A stretch of 64,000 bases of DNA, from positions 17,722,097-17,786,096 of the forward strand of contig NC_049905.1 in assembly GCF_001411555.2 (NCBI RefSeq), read 5' to 3'. The notes beneath the pieces are model-generated. The model ran no database searches, had not been told where the DNA came from, and worked only from the letters and a program-made list of their open reading frames with translations. Numbering within the stretch: the stretch's first letter is position 1; each line of letters starts with the position of its first letter. Shown here piece by piece: positions 35,716 to 45,599 of the stretch. The DNA is from Juglans regia (taxonomy: Eukaryota > Streptophyta > Magnoliopsida > Fagales > Juglandaceae). Position numbers and translations under genes: made by a program.

Positions 35716-37539
35716 AGCCCCAAAAAAAAATATTTTTTATAAAAGACAATAAAACATACAAAAATATTCAAAATCAATACTGTCAATATACTACATCGAG
35801 CATAAACAAAAATTATGTTATCTAGCTTTCTCAACCATAGCCCCACATAAGAAACGAATTCTCATATCCTACATATATACTAAATTAAGGGCAACTATGA
35901 GAGAAATAAAGCTGATTAAATCACTCAAATGATTAGAAAAATGACCGGAGGTTAATGTAAGGACAAGCTGATGCAGTCAAATCCAGAGAAGTATGTGTCA
36001 TGCTGATGCTGTCAAATCCAGAGAAGTATGTGTCATGATGTGTGTTAGTGGGGGTAGTTAATGGATGCACTTCAGTTTGGAGAGTTGTCGGTAATTTATA
36101 CGCACGTTGTGCTTGAAATGAGTCAGAAAAACACTGGTATATCAAGTCAGAAGATGCAAAATATGAAACTTCTAAAAATTCCATGTCACTGGTCCACTGA
36201 TTATACCCAATTCCTCATTATCACCATGGCTACACATTAGCTATATAATAATATCTCCAAAAACAAAGGAACTGGAAGAGATCTCCACTAATGTAATTCA
36301 AAAAAGTTTGAGAACCCCGAGTGCAGCTAATAAATACATAAAAAAAATTTATAAGTAAAAGTAACTTTATTGAAGAGAATGAAATTACACCCCGCTGCCC
36401 CACCCCCGCATGGCAGGGTGGGCAACCCCACACCGCCCATGAGGGGGCAGGGGCCCAACCCCGCCCCGCACCCCTAAATGAAATAGGCATTGCCCAAGTA
36501 CACAGGGAAAATACAAAAACTTATACTATCTTCTTATAAGATAAAAGTTTTATTGAATGAAAAAGCGTGTTACTCTAGTACACAGGGAATATAGAAGAGA
36601 AACACCTAACTAGCAAGAGGACAAAGATCTAGAAAATCCTGAAAGGTTTAAATAGATGAAGGGCTGTGTTGAGAAAGAATGACTTAAAGTATACCACTGA
36701 CTTTTCACAATCTTCAAAACTTCTCCACTCTCCACAATAATAAGCACTGAGGACTTCCAAACTGCCCTTTCCAGCATGACAGGAGATCTACCACTCAAGA
36801 AGGCCTGACCCAATACATAAATTTATATCTATGAAGCAAACAACTCCTTAAAAGAAGTCATAGAACATAATAGTTGCACAACTACTAGGTTAAATGAGGT
36901 ATCCATTGAAGTTGACTTGTTATGGGGTTATGACTTGTAAAAAAAAGATATATTTGAGTTTACCATCAGCGCTTCCAGTTATGAAAAAATCTGCTGAAGA
37001 GACAGCAACATGCGTTACCACGTCACGGTGCATATAACTTTTCTCATACCTGCAAAACCAGGGTTCATGCTTGAGACATTCTCTATAGTATCCACAATCT
37101 GTTTTGCCATTTCTAAGCAATCTTGCCTCACAAAAGCACTTGTAATGAACAAAAGGTTTTTGAACTGTAAAGAAAAACACCAGAGTACAAATTTTAATGC
37201 TCAATTCATGGCAATGGCCCTGAAGAAACACAGATAAAAAGCAGAACCAATGCTCAGAAATGGATAGAGACCGAATCAAAACAAAGAATCCGGAAAATAA
37301 AACATCACCCCAATCACATAGAATAAACCCTAAACCCTAAACCCTAAGCTTATGATTCCAAATCAACAAACCCAAAAACCCTACATGTTAGCCGAGGGAA
37401 GTGCGTCGAGGTAGGCCTGCTCGAACTGGAGAGGACGCTTGGGGCGGGCCCGCGGGGCAGGACCCGGTCCGATAACGGAGTCGTCCACGATCTCTGCTGG
37501 TGGCACCGAGTTTCCGGTGCCATTTTGAGCCTCCTCCAT
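23278..37539 (-). CDS. CYP71: WD40-repeat cyclophilin (peptidyl-prolyl isomerase), PPWD1/CYP71
   Basis: This is the nuclear cyclophilin with N-terminal WD40 repeats. In Arabidopsis CYP71 binds histone H3 and is needed for chromatin-based gene silencing. Thirteen minus-strand exons join in phase: 37385-37539, 36964-37049, 35136-35224, 30323-30562, 30076-30197, 29539-29614, 29202-29309, 28941-29117, 28539-28756, 27922-28054, 24573-24796, 23719-23872 and 23278-23361, giving 621 aa (Arabidopsis about 631). Residues about 50-330 are WD40 repeats ([33 protein letters not shown]). Residues about 469-621 are the cyclophilin domain, with [21 protein letters not shown] and TPWLDNKHT keeping the catalytic Arg and the cyclosporin-contacting Trp. 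The C-terminus NVTVPKS then stop is typical. Intron 3 (4.6 kb), intron 10 (3.1 kb) and intron 2 (1.7 kb) are swollen by transposons, yet no exon is damaged. Confidence 0.93.
25246..27036 (+). mobile_element. 5'-truncated L1-type LINE in CYP71 intron 10
   Basis: It lies antisense to CYP71. The single open frame 25276-26922 (548 aa) is the C-terminal part of a plant L1 ORF2. It begins just before the reverse-transcriptase active site ([16 protein letters not shown]), continues through the thumb-like MKYLGLPLG region and the zf-RVT domain ([16 protein letters not shown] ... [16 protein letters not shown]), and stops without an RNase H domain. A 3' tail and a poly-A run (27027-27036) follow. ATATGCATA at 25237-25245 and 27037-27045 is the target duplication. 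The endonuclease and the front of the RT are missing, so it is immobile. The intact frame indicates a fairly young insertion. Confidence 0.88.
27060..27900. other. CYP71 intron 10, repeat-like remainder
   Basis: Around 27230-27480 there are repeated TTTCATTCC and CCATTCATTTCC words ending TATGAACTCTCAAACAAAGCC, which looks like one end of a MITE. No partner end was matched. No additional exon is needed here because the CYP71 reading frame is continuous from the exon at 27922-28054 to that at 24573-24796. Confidence 0.35.
30704..30750 (-). mobile_element. 47-bp 5'-truncated SINE in CYP71 intron 3
   Basis: A T12 run followed by ATTGGCACCGGGTGTCC and GTGTCCCAACTA is the reverse complement of the 3' end of the SINE family at 22661. 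Flanking ATCCAGATAGAC (30692-30703) and ATCCAGATACAC (30751-30762) form a 12-bp target duplication with one mismatch. It is therefore an insertion of only the SINE tail and not a decayed longer copy. It lies in CYP71 sense orientation. Confidence 0.75.
30984..34677 (+). mobile_element. hAT-superfamily transposon in CYP71 intron 3
   Basis: The ends TAGGGGTGGGC at 30984 and GCACCCTA at 34677 are hAT-type terminal inverted repeats. A perfect 8-bp target duplication, GTAATTAG, flanks it at 30976-30983 and 34678-34685. Both ends are GC-rich (CCCCGC/GCGGGG) subterminal sequence. A CT microsatellite (about 31312-31362) and a leader with AAACCCTAAAT blocks precede the transposase remnant. It lies antisense to CYP71 within a 4.6-kb intron. 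At 3.7 kb it has the length of a full element, but its gene is broken. Confidence 0.9.
31800..33935 (+). pseudogene. hAT transposase (BED finger, RNase H-like, C-terminal dimerisation), broken
   Basis: Pieces in order: [18 protein letters not shown] then NHCGKIYGC (BED finger, first Cys now a stop codon near 32024); a frame at 32318-32602 with [21 protein letters not shown] (first catalytic Asp); SVDNASSND near 32630 (second Asp); [11 protein letters not shown] near 32915; [21 protein letters not shown] near 33255; and a 33581-33991 frame with [12 protein letters not shown] (Glu-bearing motif) and the dimerisation tail. Stops at about 32024, 32090, 32316, 32600 and 32748 and several frameshifts inactivate it. 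It is inside the hAT element in the CYP71 intron. Confidence 0.85.
34938..35043. repeat. 53-bp tandem duplication in CYP71 intron 3
   Basis: The segment starting CACATATATGCACAAAAGCA at 34938 is repeated almost exactly at 34991, ending TATGATT(T/C)CAG in both copies. It lies about 95 bp beyond the 5' (donor) end of intron 3, whose exon is 35136-35224. Confidence 0.8.
35400..35650 (+). pseudogene. LINE ORF2 fragment (zf-RVT) in CYP71 intron 2
   Basis: Plus-strand translation gives [16 protein letters not shown] and then [19 protein letters not shown], the conserved zf-RVT neighbourhood of plant L1-type LINEs. Stops interrupt it. It ends where the C run begins. It is antisense to CYP71 and independent of the LINE in intron 10. 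Confidence 0.7.
35668..35715. repeat. Uninterrupted 48-nt C run (G run on the CYP71 sense strand)
   Basis: Forty-eight consecutive C residues are followed by AGCCCC and an A9 run. On the transcribed CYP71 pre-mRNA this is a G48 tract in intron 2. Exact length is likely unstable in the organism and unreliable in an assembly. Confidence 0.9.
35967..36038. repeat. 36-bp tandem duplication in CYP71 intron 2
   Basis: GCTGATGCAGTCAAATCCAG... at 35967 is followed directly by a second copy at 36003 with one substitution (CAG to CTG), both ending GTATGTGTCATG. It is non-coding. Confidence 0.8.
36386..36476. mobile_element. 91-bp miniature hAT derivative in CYP71 intron 2
   Basis: A GC-rich insert ending CCGCCCCGCACCCCTA is bounded by a perfect 8-bp direct repeat, AATGAAAT, at 36378-36385 and 36477-36484, the duplication size of hAT elements. 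Its composition and words (CCCCACCCCCGCATG, GCCCATGAGGGGGC) resemble the subterminal DNA of the hAT in intron 3. The left end reads TACACCCCGC and not TAGGGGTG, so it may be rearranged. Confidence 0.7.
37325..37347. repeat. Three telomere-type CCCTAAA repeats in CYP71 intron 1
   Basis: AAACCCTAAACCCTAAACCCTAA spans 37325-37347, 38 bp inside the donor side of the 335-bp first intron. Such telo-box clusters near the start of a gene can be regulatory in plants; as an isolated short tract it is not a relict telomere. Confidence 0.7.
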
Positions 37540-38691
37540 TCTCTTGCTTGGTTGCTGAGGGCGATGTGGTGCGGAAAAGGAAGGAAATTGAAATTCCTAG
37601 TCTTCTTTCTTGTGGACGAGGAGGAGGAACTGGTTACTGGAACTTGGGCAGCGAGAATTTTGACATCAAGGACGACACCTCCCTTTCAAACTGAACTTGG
37701 AAGTTGGGACCTTCGGGCAGTAACAGAGTACGACAATCGAATTTCGAAGATTGCAACCAAAATGAGTCGTCTTTTCCAGCCGTCCTAGTTTACTTGTTCC
37801 TACTGGCAAAACCCATCCCGGCAAAAACTTCTAAACCGAAACATTTCCCTGAGGTCCAAAGGGATTTATGGCCTGTTTAGTTGGAGATTAAATGATAGTT
37901 GAAAACTGAAAAAATATTGGTAGAATATAATTTTTATTTAATTTTTATATTTTATTTTAAAATTTAAAAAAAATTATAATAATTAGATTAGATGATATGA
38001 GATTGTATCAAACCAAATAAAAAAATAACTCTTCATTCAAATTTATGTAATACATTCCTTTTGGAATGGCCGGAACTTTCCATACCAAAATAGTAATTGG
38101 TACAAGATTCTTATTACGTTAAAGGTTTGACCAAATTAAACATCCACCAATTTTAAAATTTTTGAATCAATAGTTGAGTTTTTAACAATTAGTATCAGAA
38201 TAAAGACCACATCATGAGTTTAAGTCAAAGAATGGGTAATTTATAGGTTGGATTAAAATAATTTATGTATGGATATAGTATTAAGTCATTGAATACTCGT
38301 TTCCTTCCGATATAGTGATCAATGGCATATCCTATAATTTTATAAAGAAACCCTTAAATTTTGGTAACTTTATCGGTATTTATAATTAAAAAAATTTTCA
38401 TCTCATCTCATCTCATTATATCTCATTATATTTCATTTCCTTCCCAAACATCATTTAAATAAAAATATTTTTAAACTAATCATTACAATTTTTTTAAACT
38501 AATCATTACAACTTTCCTAAACTTTCAAAAAAAAATAATTCAAGTTTTTCATATGTCAAAACAAAGATTATATTTTAACATTATATTTTAACAGTATTTT
38601 AGTTTTAAATTATTTTTATTCAGCTTTTTCTCTATACTTTCCCAAAATCTAATAAATATTTAACTCAAACTATCTCACTACTATTCACAAA
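37540..38691. other. CYP71 5' flank and MITE-rich AT DNA
   Basis: 37540-37800 is the presumed leader and promoter of CYP71; no clear TATA box was found. A MITE-like stretch at about 37868-38035 begins GGCCTGTTTAGTTGG. From about 38385 to 38691 another MITE of the window's AT-rich family is cut off by the hAT end at 38692 after CTATTCACAAA, a word also found inside the copy at about 16415. Confidence 0.45.
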
Positions 38692-39845
38692 TAGGGGGTG
38701 GGATAAAATTTCGCCCTCCGACCTCAGTCCGAGCTTCGACGAGGCTCTGATTCCAGAGTCGGAGGTTGCGGAATCCGGAGTCAGAGTCAAAGTCGGAGCC
38801 CATGTGGGCTCTGAAGTTCGAACTCCAACTCCGACTATTTAAAAAAAAAAACAACATGAACAAAAAGATGTCATTGTTTCTTCAAGGAAGGGGGTCCAAA
38901 ACGCACGACCCCCTTCTTCCCCCCTCACTTTCGCAAGTTTCAGCTTTCTCACATAGCAACTTTCAGTTTTCGCACGAGAAAGTTTACCTCCAAACGCCGT
39001 CTATCGTCACCTTCAGCCACCGTCGGTGACTCTGCCATCACCAGAATAATTGTGAGAATAATTTCTAACTTCCTCCTCCAATAGAATTGTTGTTCAGCCG
39101 TGTAATTATAAAATGTAATTTGTGACACCCTTTTGTGAAATGTGTATGATTTATTGTTCATTTCAACTTCTTTGTCTTTTCATTTCAATGATTTCGATTT
39201 TTAGGGTATTAAATTTAAGAATTGAGGGATTTAGATTTTGTAAAAATCAAGTTTTTTGTTCTTGGTGAGGTTCGCTCAAGTGGCACTCGAGTGTAGCTCA
39301 ATCAAATATCACACAAATTGTTTGATCAAGCATTCGCTCGTGTGTGGCTCGAGGGAACATCACACAGATATGTGAGCTCGAGCATTCGTTCAAGTGTGAC
39401 TCGAGCTGACGTTTATTTTTTTTGTGTTTTATTTATTTTTAAAACCATAAACACGACAAGACACATATGATTTTTCCTTTTCAATGTATTTCAAATTTGT
39501 AGATAATTATCATAACATTTAAAATGACGGTTGTTTGTTAATTGTTTTAGATTATGTGCTCGAATTATGGATGCTACACCATTTCATTCTCACCACGAAT
39601 CTCCACAAGAGGATGACGCACTACCGTTGGCGTCACCAACTGGTACTTCAAGCCGTAGACCCCCATCTAAAGCAACTACCCCCTGTGCAAGTAGTCGAGT
39701 CTTAATAGATCTAGAAGACATAGATATGCTTAATGAGGAGGAGGAGGAGTTGATGAATGTTGAGGCTGATCCACCAACACGACCTAGTAAAAAAATATCG
39801 TGGACATGGAAACATTTCACTAAAGTTCCTAGTGATCGTGAGAAC
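38692..39845 (+). pseudogene. hAT element, 5' part only, with transposase N-terminus
   Basis: TAGGGGGTGGGAT at 38692 is a hAT-type end, followed by GGAGTCAGAGTC-type subterminal repeats. The frame 39531-39851 contains from Met at 39567 an acidic leader (LEDIDMLNEEEEELMN) and then SKKISWTWKHFTKV, the start of a hAT BED finger. Similarity stops at about 39845, right where the zinc ligands should follow, and unrelated sequence begins. No right terminus is seen, so this is a truncated copy. Confidence 0.65.
39255..39410. repeat. Short tandem repeat, TTCGCTCAAGTGTGGCTCGAG type
   Basis: Three diverged units begin TTCGCTCAAGTGGCACTCGAG (39270), TTCGCTCGTGTGTGGCTCGAG (about 39332) and TTCGTTCAAGTGTGACTCGAG (about 39386), separated by ATCACACA-AT-TG stretches. 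The array lies in the leader of the truncated hAT. Confidence 0.6.
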
Positions 39846-39849
39846 CCAT

Positions 39850-42700
39850 AGGCTCAATGACACTACTAATGGCATCCATGGATACCTCTTCAATAAGGAC
39901 GTCGATGGCCTAAAACACATCTCCCATAATGGTTGCTTTTCCTTTAACAGAAGCACTGGTGCTCGGCGGAACCTTCAAAGCCGAGGTCGTAGCATGTTCC
40001 TTGTAACCAAAAGGGCTAACATATGCCTCAACTCGCTTTGTCGCACTATCAGTAGTGCTCTGACCACACATTCCCTCTTTCATCTCTATCACCTCCACGA
40101 AGTCACTGGAAGCCGCGAATGAAGGGGACGCTGATGTACATCTCTTGAGAGAATGATCCAAGAAGGAGCCAGGGAAGGTGTCGGGGATGGTGTCAAAAAA
40201 ATTAGTGTCTAGGAGCATATCCAAGTCCTGGGCCCCATGGCTAACCACGCTTGAGAGGCGGTCGACATATAATAGGGGTAAGGGTTACCGGGTCTCCCGA
40301 CCACTTTCAAAAGCTGGGCTAGCAGATAAGGGCCAAGTTGGCATGCCTCTTTCAAGACTAGCAAGGTCAGCACATTCATGGGGACCACGTTGCCGATCAG
40401 CCCCCTCTATGCAAGGCCTCTTCCCCTTCAAGTCTAAAGATGAAGGGGCAACTCTCTTATCTCACGGGCTAACCCATGGCCAATAGGCATAAGGCCAAGC
40501 AACCTATGACATGTGACTGGTTCGTCATGACTAGGAAACAGTTGACATTCTTTTTGGTAAGGACGACCTTAGAGCTAATGGTGTTGGGATTCTCTTTAAC
40601 CCACACGTAGAAAAGGTTGAGATGCGATATCTCATTTTGAGTAGAGGTCACATTGAAATAGCAATCATCTAGGATTGAATGCTAGGAGGCCTTAATCGAA
40701 AACTCGCTACGGGCAACCTCGCCAAAAGGGAACTCCCAACCTTCATTAGACACAAAGAAGGATTTTTTGTCTCAATTCTTGACTTGAGAATACTGGGACT
40801 CCAAGTGGATAACCCAAAAATTGGTGCAAGAGTAGAATTTGCATTGGTTTTCGTCATGCCTTCTCAAGTCATGGAGGTGGAAGAACTCATGGACGGTCAG
40901 TTTCGAATTCTCAAATCCAGCCGCTTCAAAGGCTTGCCTCACGCAGCAAGACAAAAGGATCCTCCAAGCATTAGTAAAAGCTAGGTGGGAGGAATGTCCT
41001 AATCATCCAAAATGTCACGGAGGGACAACAAAAGGGAAGCATCAACTAGTCGGGAAAACTCAACCTCACTGAGTTAGGGATGCCAAATAGCTCCCTCACA
41101 GAGTTCAGCTCCACCCATCGACGCCCCTAGAAAGCAGCAGGTTGAGAGAACTCGGGTCCACGAGGCTCGTCTAATGCTTGACGCAAACAAAAAGCATTCC
41201 AGGGTACCATTTAGTTGTGGAATGAGAAAGCTTGTAGATAGGAAGGGAGATAAATAGGAATGAATAGCTAGATATAGAGATAACTCGGAGCAAGAAAAAA
41301 AGGTGAAGGACGAAGAAGAAAAGTGATAGTTATGGGGAGATGAAATGGCAAAAAATGCAGAAGTTAAAGCTAAGAAAAAACTGCCACATGTAGAAACGAA
41401 AAGGAGCAACCCGAACAAATCTTGTGTTCTGTGCTGCAAGAAGAGAGGAGCACAATCTCTGCCAGACATGCCATCAAATTTCACACTGCACGACAAGCCA
41501 ATGAGTGAAGATGTTCATAGAAGCAGATCCTACGCAATATCTTAGGTTTAAAAAGAGTGAAGTTGAAAGAAGGAAAATTCCTACTAGCACAAGTTCGACA
41601 AGAATTTACGGGATAATTTTGGGGTCTAAATACACGCTATGGGTGAGGAAATCGCTATGACTAATGAGAAAACTCAAGTGTATAGCTAGCTAGGAAAAGA
41701 TAATTGGGGGCAAAAGATGTAGCCACTAGGGATCCAAGTAAGGTAAGGCGACTAAAGCCCAAGAATCATACTTGATCTGGAATTGTTGCTGATTGGATCT
41801 TTCTAAAATTGATATTCACATAGATAAGTTTGAACAGGATACTTGTGCCCGAAGGGCGCTATTAACGGCATAATCATGCTTTGAAAAGAATGTTACCATA
41901 TCATGTCTCTAAAATTGAGCTCTTGGAAGGATTATATCGTATTGACCTTCTTAGTCTCTATAAGTGTTCTCACCTGATGGAAAATTGTGGAAGCATTTTG
42001 AGGGCTAGCATTGTGGAGAATATGGATGTCATTGCCGAACTCTGTCAAGAGGTAGAGTCACTTGAGCCATCGATGCTCACATAGAGTGTGGGCAAAAATG
42101 GGTGGTACAACATTTGAAGGATTTCCCTCTCACTAAGTTCTTCTCCATCATTTTCATGACGAAGACACAAAAGCCCTCGGTGCTAGCCGAGGCAGACATG
42201 AGCTTCGTGTGACAGATGAAGTCAATGTCACTAGAACTTAGTTGGAGGGAGAATCAAATGTCCGATAGGCAAAATTGGTGAGTTAGGGACTCGAATCGAA
42301 TCTGGTGGATGGCAGATAAGCAAGGACTAGAGGAAAGTGAATGGGGCTTCGTGGTGGAGAAGAGTGAACTAGAAAGAGGCTGTGAGGGTTGCATCAAAGC
42401 CAAAGTAGGAGGTGCGGTTGATAATAGTCATAGTTGTGATGGAGGTGAAGCTTAGGCTCAAGCTCTGGAGGTCGTCGACTAGTTGGAGGAGCAAGAGAGT
42501 CAAAGTATATGAACAAAAACAGGAACGAGATTAGCTTTTGAAGGATGAGAAAGTTAATGGTATCAAGTCGAGAAATGATGATTGGCCCACACGTGGGCCT
42601 TCCAATGAGGTTTTGAAGCTTGTGGAATTAAATGGTGTTTGGCCATGTAGGACCTATTGGAGAAAAGATGAATTATATAATATATAGGCATAATTGAATG
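39850..42700. other. Decayed repeat block, unassigned; no intact gene
   Basis: GC content is higher than the surroundings and many short frames are open on both strands. The longest minus-strand frames (39910-40248, 112 aa; 41074-41496, 140 aa) look like low-complexity or scrambled coding. I could not match them to gag, pol or a host family. The block follows abruptly on the hAT break at 39845 and ends near 42700 where AT-rich DNA begins. It is most likely an old retroelement interior, but this is inference only. Confidence 0.3.
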
Positions 42701-43032
42701 AAGGTATAGTACATAACATTTAACATCATAAAATATCTACAAGTAAAATGTTTACTTTAAAGTTTGGAGACTCCTTTTTCATAAAACAACTCACAAAAAG
42801 AACATACAATAATTTGATATTGCATCAAGGGATGATAAAAATGATAATAACTATAAGGTTTGTGAATATAATATTTTTTAAGTATTTAGAGAAATAAATT
42901 ACAAAAAGAGATCCCTCATAATTGTTTTATTTAAAAATCAGTCTCCTAATTGTTTTAGCTAATCCTGAGTGATGAAAAATAACATTCCAATCCATTCATT
43001 CCTCCTATATTTATTAAAACGTTTGTGTCTAT

Positions 43033-44227
43033 TAGGAGTGATAACATATAACACAACATGTGAACCTAACACGAACACAACAAGAAATTAGTAGGTTTGG
43101 GTTTAATATAAATGGGTACAGGTCAAAACAGGTTGACCCAGTAAGACACGGTTAATAAACATGTCAACTCGTTTAATCCGAAATTAACATGCATGGCCCG
43201 TTTAAATTTTATTTCAGAATTATAATTATAGACTTTTAACCCTAAAACTAAAAAACCCTAACATTACCACTCATCTCTCAATCTCATACTCTCATGCTGC
43301 CCCCACTCCCCAGTTCCCCCACCTCTCTTGGTCTCCCTTAGTCCGATGTCTCTCTCGATCTCCCTCTCTCTCAAGTCTTTGTCTAATACCTCACAGTCGT
43401 TGGTCCCTCTCTCTTAAGTCTCTCAAGTCTCACGGTCTCCCTCTTTCTCAAATCTCTCTCTCACAGCCTCGTCATCGTAGGCACATTGTCCTCATGGTCA
43501 TCAGTCCCTTTATCTCAAATCTCTATCTCATCGCCTTGTCGTCATTGGCACATCGACTTCCTCACGATCGTCAATCCCCCTCTCTCAGGTCTTTATCTCA
43601 CACCTCACAGTCATTTGTCCCTCTCTCTCTCTCTCAAGGCTCACGACCTCCCTCTCTCTCAAGTCTCTGTCTCATGACCTTGTTGTCACCTGCACAATAT
43701 ACTTATGTTTATTGTTGTTGGATTGTAGTATTGGTATTTCTTAATATTGTTTTAGTTTTTATTGTGGGAATTATAATATTGGACCTATTAGTATTCTTAT
43801 AATATACTCATATTTGTTATTGTTGAGTTTGTAATGTTAGTTTTATTATAGGTTAAAATCTAAAAAATATTGATATTTTTTGTTAGTAGGTGGTCTTATT
43901 ATTGTTTTTTTTTAGATATTGTTGTTAGTAATTTATGATTTTAACTTTTATGTGAAATTATATTAATCAGGTCAAATGGTAATTGCAAGTCAATTCAACC
44001 CATTTATATAAAATAGGTTGAAATGAGTTGTGTCGTGTTAATCTATTTCTAATTAATTATTAAATGTAATATGCAAGTCTTGTCATATCACCCGATATTT
44101 AAATGGAACATGCTAAGATTTGAAGGTCTGACCCTCTTAACTAAATGGGTCGTGTTCGGGTTGATCAATATAGTTGAATGTCCGACATGACACGAATAGG
44201 ACCCGCGAACACAAATTGTCACCCCTA
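43033..44227. mobile_element. Non-autonomous hAT element with perfect target duplication
   Basis: The ends TAGGAGTGATAACA at 43033 and TTGTCACCCCTA at 44227 are inverted relatives. A perfect 8-bp direct repeat, GTGTCTAT, flanks them at 43025-43032 and 44228-44235. Subterminal GGGTTT, CGTGTTC and ACACGAAC words lie near both ends. The interior (43270-43690) is a CT-rich array of CTCTCAAGTCTC and CACAGTCGTTGGTCCCTC-type units. No transposase coding is present, so it must have depended on another hAT. Confidence 0.85.
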
Positions 44228-44235
44228 GTGTCTAT

Positions 44236-45590
44236 GGAGCATGCTGTTTTTTTTTTTAACCCTTTTTGTTTAATGCTCATTATGCACTTTACTTTTGTTT
44301 AAATCCATAGATTCCATTAAGTCTTTTTTCTTGTTGTTCACAAAACAGTACTGCAGCAGAATATATGCATGTAGTGTTTTTTAGCATTATATATCCCTGC
44401 CATCGCGCGTTTTGATATATAGAATAAAGTAAGATGAGACTTATTATAAGTGAAAGAGTTACGCTATATACAAGCCTCTTTATTAGTACACCAATTATGC
44501 TGCTCATTAAAAGCCTACAACATCAACTTACATAGAAAGTGTTGGTAACTTAACTGTTTTTTATGAATGTATTTGACCCGACAATAAATGGTGTTATATA
44601 CTCGGCTTGGAATTAGTATAACTATTGGTGAAATCCTCGCAGGGTTTATTTTTCAAAAATAAAAGAGTAATGTTACTCTAGATTTTGCATCTTCAATCAG
44701 TGTTATCTCATTTTGATTAGTTTTATATATCAACCACTTAAATAAAAATGCACTAAAAGTATGATAGATTAATCAGTTTGATTGAGATTAATAAAATTTG
44801 AATGATGACCGAATTTATCAAAATAAAGATGTAATTAAGAAAGAAAACATAGCCAAATGGAACCTAAAATGTGTAACAAACTGCTAGATGATCTGTCTAA
44901 CTGTAGAGTTTTCTAAGGGTGAAACACAGCCATGCGTCGTCAATACATGATTAACTACGTACGACTACATTTGTGCATGCTTAATAGTATTGTCGTCTCA
45001 TCAAAGTATGAAACAAATAATTATATGCACCAATTAATGAGTTATACGATCATGTTTGTTTCCTTCATACATCGCAACTCAACATACTCAATGCACAATA
45101 CATTAACGTACAATTACATTTGTGCTACGTACGGTGGCATGTTGTTGTCTTAAAGTATATATGCAACAATCAAACATTAGCCAATGACTTGGTACCTTTG
45201 GTAATAGCATTGTTTTTTGTCCTATACCACACCATCCAATGCATATTTGCAGTTTTATATACAAATACACTAAAATTCTCCAGTAGGAATGAATATTAAG
45301 AAACTATATATTATTATGAAGGAAAAAATTCTTTTATTGGAATTTGAGGGCTTCAAGTAAGAGGAGGCTATATGAAGTGGACCCTATAATAAATATTGTT
45401 GCATTTAATGCCAAAAAAAGATTTTCTACCATACTCCCTCGGTCTCACTTTCTTTGGATTAAGATTCCTTACTTTTTTTTTTACCTAATCAAGCATGCAT
45501 TATATTATAATAAAGGAAATTTGAGTACAAGAGAGTTCAAGTTAGATCCTTTTCATTGTCAATAAAAATAAAGCAACTAATAAGATTATC
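44236..45590. other. Intergenic, no gene seen
   Basis: AT-rich DNA with short frames on both strands that match nothing I recognise. No repeat ends or RNA gene were found. Confidence 0.45.
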
Positions 45591-45599
45591 TAGGGGTAT

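Noticed and set aside
37325..37347. Relict telomere or chromosome-fusion site
   Set aside because: Only three units occur and they lie inside a normal intron with intact flanking exons.
40178..41545. Several ~100-140-aa frames as possible host genes
   Set aside because: They overlap on both strands, have no recognisable motif and lie in a decayed repeat block; described only as unassigned.
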